From Sulfurovum sp. (GTDB taxonomy: Bacteria; Campylobacterota; Campylobacteria; Campylobacterales; Sulfurovaceae), in contig SOIK01000063.1 in assembly GCA_004377245.1 (NCBI GenBank), forward strand, positions 1-7,385: a stretch of DNA of 7,385 nt. The letters are read 5' to 3'. Numbering within the stretch: position 1 is the first letter of the stretch; each line of letters begins with the position of its first letter. Shown here piece by piece: positions 1 to 5,589 of this stretch. The notes beneath the pieces are model-generated. The model did not search any database. It had not been told where the DNA came from and worked only from the letters and a program-made list of their open reading frames with translations. Made by a program: the position numbers and the translations under genes.

Positions 1-408
1 CGTTATGCAACACATTTTGTAGATACACATACAAAGCCAAATACAAAATACCTCTATACCTTTACAACATTTTCGTTTGGTAAAGAATCTAAACATGGTA
101 CCATCCTTCGTGTGAAAACACGTCCGCCTTTTGCCAGTGTCTCTTTTGTAAAAGCTTATAAAGTAGCACCTGGTGTGGTGAAACTTTTATGGAAACCGCA
201 TCCAAGTGAGAGGGTAAATGCTTATATCATCGAAAGATCTGTGAATGGTGGTAAGTGGAAATATGTGTCACAAGTAGAAGGACAATTGATGGCTGAGTAT
301 ATTGATACCTTTGTTCGAAATGGTAATAGCTATGCGTATCGTATCATCGCTAAAAGTTATGATGATATTAGAGCAAAAGCAAGCCAAGCCACACAGATAT
401 CATTATAA
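1..408 (+). CDS. Fibronectin type III domain protein, FlpA-like (3' end only)
   Basis: The frame is open from base 1 to a TAA at 406-408, giving 135 visible C-terminal residues; the start lies upstream of the window. The first 40 or so residues look like the last strands of one Fn3 domain (a Y-x-Y-x-F strand followed by a threonine-rich exit strand). The rest, from about RPPFASVSF, is a complete Fn3 domain with the core tryptophan at 190-192, an AYIIERS strand and a SYAYRIIAKS strand. The order Fn3 protein-trmB-ftsE-ftsX is that of C. jejuni FlpA, a surface fibronectin-binding adhesin (family knowledge). WKPHPSERV at 190-216 resembles the FlpA motif WRPHPDFRV. Signal peptide and lipobox cannot be checked. 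An internal GTG at 112 is not the start, because the domain continues upstream of it. An extracytoplasmic Fn3 protein is well supported; an adhesin role is only inferred. Confidence 0.85.
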   Translation, partial: RYATHFVDTHTKPNTKYLYTFTTFSFGKESKHGTILRVKTRPPFASVSFVKAYKVAPGVVKLLWKPHPSERVNAYIIERSVNGGKWKYVSQVEGQLMAEYIDTFVRNGNSYAYRIIAKSYDDIRAKASQATQISL

Positions 409-443
409 ACCCAAATAAGTAAAAAATAGAGTAAGAAGAAATT

Positions 444-1616
444 ATGCCACATTTAAAAGTTACACCCTTTGATACCTCGTTATTGGAACAACAACTCTCT
501 AAGAGTAAGATCATAACTTTTCGTGCAAAGGCACTTAAAGGTGATGATGAACTCTTGGGTGTTGAACATGGAGGTGAAGAGTTTTTACTTCAGATCAAAC
601 CAGATGCAAAAGCAACACTTCTCAAGTATGACAAAGTCACAAGACCTCTAAAAGTTAATCTCTTAAAAGAGGCACTAGATAAGGTTTCAAAAGAGTTGAA
701 CCTAGAGATACAAAGTTCAAATATCGCTATATCAAATACCAAACCGGCACTCTCCTCAGAATATTTTAAAAAGATAGAAGATTTTGAAAATATCACTTAT
801 CCTAAAGAGAAAATCTCTGTTGAGGTAGGATTTGGCAGTGGACGACATCTGCTTCATCAAGCAAAAAAGAATCCTGATACACTTTTTATAGGTATCGAGA
901 TCCATACACCTTCAGCACAACAGGTACTCAAGCAAATAGAACTGCAAGAACTTGATAATATATGGGTTGTCAACTACGATGCAAGGCTCTTTTTGGAGAT
1001 GTTGCCTTCAAATGTATGTGAACAGATATTTGTACATTTTCCTGTACCATGGGATAAAAAACCACAAAGAAGAGTCATCAGTACAAGTTTTGTAGATGAG
1101 TCTATGAGGGTACTGAGAGTTGGTGGCCGCTTAGAGCTTCGTACAGACAGTGACAAATACTTTTGGTATGCTTTAGAGACTTTTTTCTCTGTACCAAAAG
1201 TGGAAGTTGAAGTACGAAAAAATGAAGCACTGGAAGTGACCAGTAAGTATGAAGCAAGATGGAAAAGACAAGAGAAAGATATTTATGATGTCTATGTAAA
1301 ATGTACACAACATTCTGAACCTAAAGTTTTGAGTGTAGATTTTAATTTTAATATTGTAAAATATAGAGAAGGTTTGGAAGAGAAATTACCTAAAAAAGCT
1401 ATGGTCTTTGACGGGTACTTTGTGCACTTTGAACGTTTGTATAAAACAGAAGATGGGAAGCTTCTTGTAAAGTGTGCTTTTGGGAGTTTTGACAGACCTG
1501 AGCATAAGTATATTCTTTTAGATAAAGAGAGTTGCAGGTACTTTGTCTCTTCACCAGTGAAGACAACAGTCAACTTTAAAGCACATCAAAAAATAATGGA
1601 GTATTTTAATGTCTAA
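444..1616 (+). CDS. trmB: tRNA (guanine-N7-)-methyltransferase TrmB, long Campylobacterota form
   Basis: This enzyme transfers a methyl group from S-adenosylmethionine to N7 of guanine 46 in the tRNA variable loop. The SAM-binding fold spans about residues 124-285. It shows motif I VEVGFGSG (126-133), the acidic end of strand 2 GIEIH (150-154), the family segment FPVPWDKKPQRR (199-210), TDSDKY (234-239) and the late SKYEARW block (267-273). At 390 residues it is much longer than the roughly 220-240 of typical bacterial TrmB. It carries about 120 N-terminal and 100 C-terminal residues with no domain I recognise; long TrmB is usual in Campylobacter and Helicobacter. The FPDPW aspartate of other TrmB proteins is valine here (V201). 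ATG 444 follows a purine-rich GTAAGAAGAA (431-440). It lies 35 bases after the Fn3 gene and overlaps ftsE by 8 bases. Confidence 0.94.
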   Translation: MPHLKVTPFDTSLLEQQLSKSKIITFRAKALKGDDELLGVEHGGEEFLLQIKPDAKATLLKYDKVTRPLKVNLLKEALDKVSKELNLEIQSSNIAISNTKPALSSEYFKKIEDFENITYPKEKISVEVGFGSGRHLLHQAKKNPDTLFIGIEIHTPSAQQVLKQIELQELDNIWVVNYDARLFLEMLPSNVCEQIFVHFPVPWDKKPQRRVISTSFVDESMRVLRVGGRLELRTDSDKYFWYALETFFSVPKVEVEVRKNEALEVTSKYEARWKRQEKDIYDVYVKCTQHSEPKVLSVDFNFNIVKYREGLEEKLPKKAMVFDGYFVHFERLYKTEDGKLLVKCAFGSFDRPEHKYILLDKESCRYFVSSPVKTTVNFKAHQKIMEYFNV

Positions 1617-2283
1617 TGTAATTAATGCTTCACATCTCACACTTGCTTATGACAATGGAGCAAAAGAGATCATTAAAGATGCGAGTTTCAGCATCAAAAA
1701 AGGGGAGTTCGTTTTTATCACTGGACCTAGTGGTTCTGGTAAATCTACTCTTTTAAAAGCGCTCTATGGACAGATCAGACCAAGTGAAGGAAACCTTGTC
1801 GTAGGAGGACTTGATCTGGCAAGTGCACGACAAAGTAAGCTTCAAGAGTTAAGAACGCATATGGGTATCATTTTTCAAGATTATAAACTTGTCAATGAAT
1901 GGACAGTAGCCAAAAATGTTGTTTTGCCTTTGATGATAGCAGGATACTCTGTAGATGTACAAAATACACAAGCACATAGACTTCTTAAACATGTAAAGCT
2001 TGCAGAACATGCTGATAAATTTCCACTCGAGTTAAGTGGTGGAGAACAACAGCGTGTAGGTGTTGCAAGAGCGTTAGCCAAAAATCCAGTAGTGATACTC
2101 GCAGATGAACCTACAGGTAACCTTGATGACTACTCTTCAAACGTGATCTGGGACCTGATGGAAAATGCATGTCAACAACTTGAGACAACGGTTCTGGTGG
2201 TGACGCACAAAATTCCAACGATCTTCTCTTTGCCGTATAGACATTTTATAATAGAGAGTAAGGGTGTGTATGAAGTTCATTAA
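1609..2283 (+). CDS. ftsE: Cell-division ABC transporter ATPase FtsE
   Basis: FtsE is the cytoplasmic ATPase of the FtsEX complex. It does not transport a solute; its ATP cycle drives FtsX to move a periplasmic activator of peptidoglycan hydrolases at the septum (family knowledge). All ABC motifs are intact in the 224 residues: Walker [10 protein letters not shown] (39-47), Q-loop FQDYKL (89-94), signature LSGGEQQRV (142-150), Walker B VVILADEP (161-168) with catalytic Glu167, D-loop NLDD (171-174) and H-loop His200. Length matches the usual 220-230. MacB/LolD-type ATPases look similar, but the ftsX and envC-like neighbours decide for FtsE. ATG 1609 lies inside the end of trmB, with GGAG at 1598-1601 seven bases upstream, so translation is probably coupled. 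It overlaps ftsX by 14 bases. Confidence 0.95.
   Translation: MSNVINASHLTLAYDNGAKEIIKDASFSIKKGEFVFITGPSGSGKSTLLKALYGQIRPSEGNLVVGGLDLASARQSKLQELRTHMGIIFQDYKLVNEWTVAKNVVLPLMIAGYSVDVQNTQAHRLLKHVKLAEHADKFPLELSGGEQQRVGVARALAKNPVVILADEPTGNLDDYSSNVIWDLMENACQQLETTVLVVTHKIPTIFSLPYRHFIIESKGVYEVH
2260..2264 (+). promoter_or_regulatory. Ribosome binding site favouring ATG 2270 for ftsX
   Basis: AAGGG sits five bases before ATG 2270, inside the ftsE reading frame. A GTG two codons upstream, at 2264, is the only other close start; it would have to use the weaker GAGAG at 2254-2258 and would add just two residues. The better Shine-Dalgarno match and the ATG codon favour 2270. Confidence 0.5.
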
Positions 2284-3085
2284 AAATCATCTTATGTTCA
2301 TCCTCCCGCTTATGGCGATACTTTTAGGTGTTGAGTCTTATCTTGTATTTGACAGAACTACAGACTCTTATGAAAAAGGTCTTAAAGAGGGATACTCCAT
2401 GTTGGTTGTAACTAAAAAGCCTATGGAACTCTCAGCATTAAAAACACTCAATATGCATATCAGTACAAGTGAAAAGATAAAAAGAGAGAATATCGTCTCA
2501 GAGATAGCCAAAGGGGTGAGTCAAAGCAGTCGTAAGGAGATACTTGCTTCATTACCTTACTTTTATAACGTGGGGTTGGACTCCTATCTGCATACCTCTG
2601 GCTTAGAGGAGATCAAAACAGACCTTGAGGCGGATGCAAATATTAAAAAAGTAGAAACGTTTGGCAGTAGTTATAGTTCTAGTTATAGACTTTTCTCTTT
2701 TATCAAGTTTACGTTGAAGTTATTTATTATTTTTATGGCTGTGGTGAGTCTTTTTCTCATCATTAAACAGATGGAGATCTGGAAATATGCACATAAGCAG
2801 CGTATGCAGGTCATGGAGATATTTGGTGCTCCATTGATGTTAAGATCTGGTATACTTTTCAAAGTGGCTATAGCGGATGCCTTTATTGCAACTATTTTAA
2901 CCAGTGCTATTTTTCTATATGTGAAATTTCAATGGGCAGCCAATAGTGGTATCGATATTATGATGCAAAATCAAGAAGAACTTTTTAGACTTACTGATAT
3001 GGCTATTCTTTTAGGCTCTGCATTACTTATTGTGATCATTGCAGTATATTCTGTAGTGTTTTCGAGTAAGGGAGTTCAGGAGTGA
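2270..3085 (+). CDS. ftsX: Cell-division membrane protein FtsX
   Basis: This is the integral membrane partner of FtsE, passing ATPase-driven movement to the periplasmic amidase activator. The 271 residues show the FtsX plan: a short cytoplasmic N-terminus, TM1 at about 8-27, a periplasmic domain of about 115 residues (28-142), then three hydrophobic segments at about 146-167, 196-219 and 242-266. The cytoplasmic segment RMQVMEIFGAP (178-188), just before TM3, matches the conserved V-M-x-x-x-G-A block of FtsX, part of its contact surface with FtsE. E. coli FtsX is about 350 residues, and much of the difference is a shorter N-terminal tail here. The periplasmic domain is the expected docking site for the coiled coil of the next gene product. 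A GTG at 2264 would add two residues. Its TGA stop overlaps the GTG start of the envC-like gene (GTGA, 3082-3085). Confidence 0.93.
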   Translation: MKFIKNHLMFILPLMAILLGVESYLVFDRTTDSYEKGLKEGYSMLVVTKKPMELSALKTLNMHISTSEKIKRENIVSEIAKGVSQSSRKEILASLPYFYNVGLDSYLHTSGLEEIKTDLEADANIKKVETFGSSYSSSYRLFSFIKFTLKLFIIFMAVVSLFLIIKQMEIWKYAHKQRMQVMEIFGAPLMLRSGILFKVAIADAFIATILTSAIFLYVKFQWAANSGIDIMMQNQEELFRLTDMAILLGSALLIVIIAVYSVVFSSKGVQE

Positions 3086-4461
3086 AATCCTTCATCTTGT
3101 ACTGTTTTGTAGTCATAGGTTTACTTCAGGGTGCCTCAACTACAACAAAGATAAAAAATTCCAAAAAAGATCTCTCTGTTACAACATCCGCAAAAAAACA
3201 GGCAAGCAGAAAACTGGGAAATATAGCAAACGATATTCAATCTGCAGAAAAAGATATAGTTTATCTTGAAAAAAAGATAGATGAACTGGGTAGGGATCAG
3301 GATAAAACAGAAAAAGAGTATGAAACACTTAAAGTAGAGTTGAGTAGATCAAAAAAAGATTTTACGAAGATAAGTCAAGAGTTAGAGCAAAAGCGTAAAG
3401 CTTTTATCACCTTGTTATCTGAACAATTTTCTGTTATTTTTGCGATGGAACAATCTCATGAACCTACACGAAAATCTATTATCTCACAAGAAGTATACAA
3501 AGCATATAAAAAGCATAATGCCAAGGTGTTAGCATCGTTAAGATTTGAAATAAGCATACTTAAAAAACGTAAAAAAGATAAACTCTATCTACGTGATAAA
3601 ACGCAAAAAGAGATTAAAAGAATAGTCAAAAAAAGAGAAGCTTTTGCAGAAAAAAAGTTAGCTAAAAAGAAATTATTAAAAAAACTCTCTAGAGATGAAG
3701 AGAAGTACAATGCTAAGTTGGAAAAAATTGTAGATAAGCAAAACTCACTTCGTTCTACTTTGGCAAAACTAAACATTTTGCATACTAAAGAAGTGGAAGA
3801 GGCACGTAAACGCGCAGCTGCAAGAAAAGAGGCGATGCGTCTTGAAAAAGAACGAAAAAGACGTATTCGTAAAGAAAAAGCTTTAGCACGTGCAAAAGCA
3901 AAAAAAGCCAAAGAGGCTATTAAGTTAGCTAAAACCAAAGAAGCAAAAAAAGCGGCTAGACTGGCAGCAAAAGAAGCGGCAAAAGAAGTAGAACAAGTAC
4001 AAAAGAAAGCGTATATACAGAGTGAAAAAGTAAGAAAAATAAACTCTTCGTACCAGAAATCCAAAGTCTATGCATACAAAGGCGGGAAAACGATGTCACC
4101 TATCCCCGGTGCACGGCTCATAAAGAAGTTTGGTACCTACATTGACCCTATCTATAAAATCAAAATATTTAATGAGTCCATCACACTCAAAGCACCTTCA
4201 TCCAATGCAAAAGTACAAAATATTCTCAACGGAAAGGTGGTATTTGCAGGAAAAAGCAGTATGTTGGGTAAAGTTGTTGTAGTCGCACATAGCGGTAAGA
4301 TACATACTGTGTATGCAGGTCTTTCGAAGATCGCGCCTAACATCAGAACAGGTCGTAAGATAAAAAAAGGGTATATTATTGGCAAAGTAACAAGTAAACT
4401 GATGTTCCAAGCTACAAAAAATTCTAAACATATCAATCCGTTGAAGTTGATACGGATATAG
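3082..4461 (+). CDS. envC: EnvC-like murein hydrolase activator with a zinc-less LytM (M23) domain
   Basis: This is a predicted periplasmic activator of N-acetylmuramoyl-L-alanine amidases, held by FtsX. It has an N-terminal signal peptide (hydrophobic core about 4-16, likely cleavage near 19; no lipobox cysteine), a long coiled coil (about 40-235), a very Lys/Ala/Arg-rich helix (about 236-320) and a LytM fold (about 338-459). The fold is recognisable from PIPGARLIKKFG, the VVVVAHSGKIHTVYAGL strands and the INPLKLI ending. The zinc ligands are gone: the H-x-x-x-D site reads N364...T368, and the H-x-H site reads K439-L-M441. This matches E. coli EnvC, which activates amidases without being a peptidase. 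The 459 residues are close to E. coli EnvC (about 420). The start is GTG 3082, with AAGGGAG at 3068-3074. The amidase partner is not in the window; AmiA is the expected one (inference). Confidence 0.9.
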   Translation: MKSFILYCFVVIGLLQGASTTTKIKNSKKDLSVTTSAKKQASRKLGNIANDIQSAEKDIVYLEKKIDELGRDQDKTEKEYETLKVELSRSKKDFTKISQELEQKRKAFITLLSEQFSVIFAMEQSHEPTRKSIISQEVYKAYKKHNAKVLASLRFEISILKKRKKDKLYLRDKTQKEIKRIVKKREAFAEKKLAKKKLLKKLSRDEEKYNAKLEKIVDKQNSLRSTLAKLNILHTKEVEEARKRAAARKEAMRLEKERKRRIRKEKALARAKAKKAKEAIKLAKTKEAKKAARLAAKEAAKEVEQVQKKAYIQSEKVRKINSSYQKSKVYAYKGGKTMSPIPGARLIKKFGTYIDPIYKIKIFNESITLKAPSSNAKVQNILNGKVVFAGKSSMLGKVVVVAHSGKIHTVYAGLSKIAPNIRTGRKIKKGYIIGKVTSKLMFQATKNSKHINPLKLIRI

Positions 4462-4504
4462 AATCCACTGAGTACCTAGGGTTATTCAGTGGATTCTTTA
4501 GTTT
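4460..4504 (+). terminator. Intrinsic terminator after envC
   Basis: GAATCCACTGA (4461-4471) is perfectly complementary to TCAGTGGATTC (4486-4496). The stem extends outward by A4460:T4497 and inward through a G-T pair to about 15 base pairs, with an eight-base loop CCTAGGGT (4475-4482). The tail TTTAGTTT follows directly. The stem starts on the last bases of the envC stop codon, so it closes the trmB-ftsE-ftsX-envC unit and separates it from pyrH. The T tract is interrupted, so efficiency is uncertain. Confidence 0.85.
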
Positions 4505-4506
4505 AA

Positions 4507-5349
<843 letters not shown>

Positions 5350-5366
5350 AGTGAAATAATTTTATT

Positions 5367-5371
5367 AAGGA
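5367..5371 (+). promoter_or_regulatory. Ribosome binding site fixing the rpoZ start
   Basis: AAGGA lies five bases before ATG 5377. The reading frame is open back to an ATG at 5275, but that codon has no Shine-Dalgarno match and would add 34 residues that look nothing like omega. This site therefore argues for 5377. Confidence 0.75.
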
Positions 5372-5376
5372 TAAAT

Positions 5377-5583
5377 ATGAGAACAGAACAATTAACAGCA
5401 ATCGCATTTGAAAAAGTAGATTTTGACAAATATCTTTTAGCAAATGCTGTAGGTAAAAGAGCTGAAGCAATAGCAAATGGTGCCCAATCACTATTGGATA
5501 TAGATACAACAGCTATGAAATATGCCGACATTGCACTTCAAGAAATTGCTGAAGGTAAAATTACTGTAAGCCTAGAAGGCTAA
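5377..5583 (+). CDS. rpoZ: RNA polymerase omega subunit RpoZ
   Basis: Omega is a small subunit that clamps the beta-prime C-terminal region and helps RNA polymerase assemble. The 68 residues show the family pattern: an N-terminal helix ending AFEKVD, the core DKYLLANAVGKRAEAIANGA (17-36) equivalent to the R-F-x-L-V-x-x-A-x-R-A helix of E. coli omega, and the late helix KYADIALQEIAEGKI (48-62). It is shorter than E. coli omega (91), ending soon after the E-I-x-E-G-K-I segment, as expected for this phylum. The N-terminus MRTEQL differs from the E. coli MARVT that forms part of ppGpp site 1. The start is fixed by AAGGA at 5367-5371. spoT follows 6 bases after the stop, the conserved rpoZ-spoT pairing. 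Confidence 0.93.
   Translation: MRTEQLTAIAFEKVDFDKYLLANAVGKRAEAIANGAQSLLDIDTTAMKYADIALQEIAEGKITVSLEG
5574..5579 (+). promoter_or_regulatory. Ribosome binding site for the TTG start of spoT
   Basis: AGAAGG lies within the last codons of rpoZ, ten bases before TTG 5590. No ATG or GTG occurs in the spoT frame between the rpoZ stop and well inside the hydrolase domain, so TTG is the only sensible start. The site overlaps a small inverted repeat, AGCC/GGCT (5569-5572 with 5578-5581), which could partly hide it. Confidence 0.6.
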
Positions 5584-5589
5584 ACTATT

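Noticed and set aside
112..408. Separate small protein starting at GTG 112
   Set aside because: The frame is open to base 1 and the upstream residues complete an Fn3 strand pattern, so this is the tail of a longer protein.
2264..2269. GTG 2264 as the ftsX start
   Set aside because: Possible, but it adds only two residues and has a weaker ribosome site than ATG 2270.
3585..4064. Minus-strand open frame of 159 codons opposite envC
   Set aside because: It is a by-product of the Lys/Ala/Arg-rich codons on the + strand. Its Phe/Ala/Ser/Leu-rich translation resembles no known protein, and the + strand gene is certain.
3082..4461. Active M23 metallopeptidase
   Set aside because: Every zinc-ligand position of the LytM domain is substituted; the operon context fits an activator.
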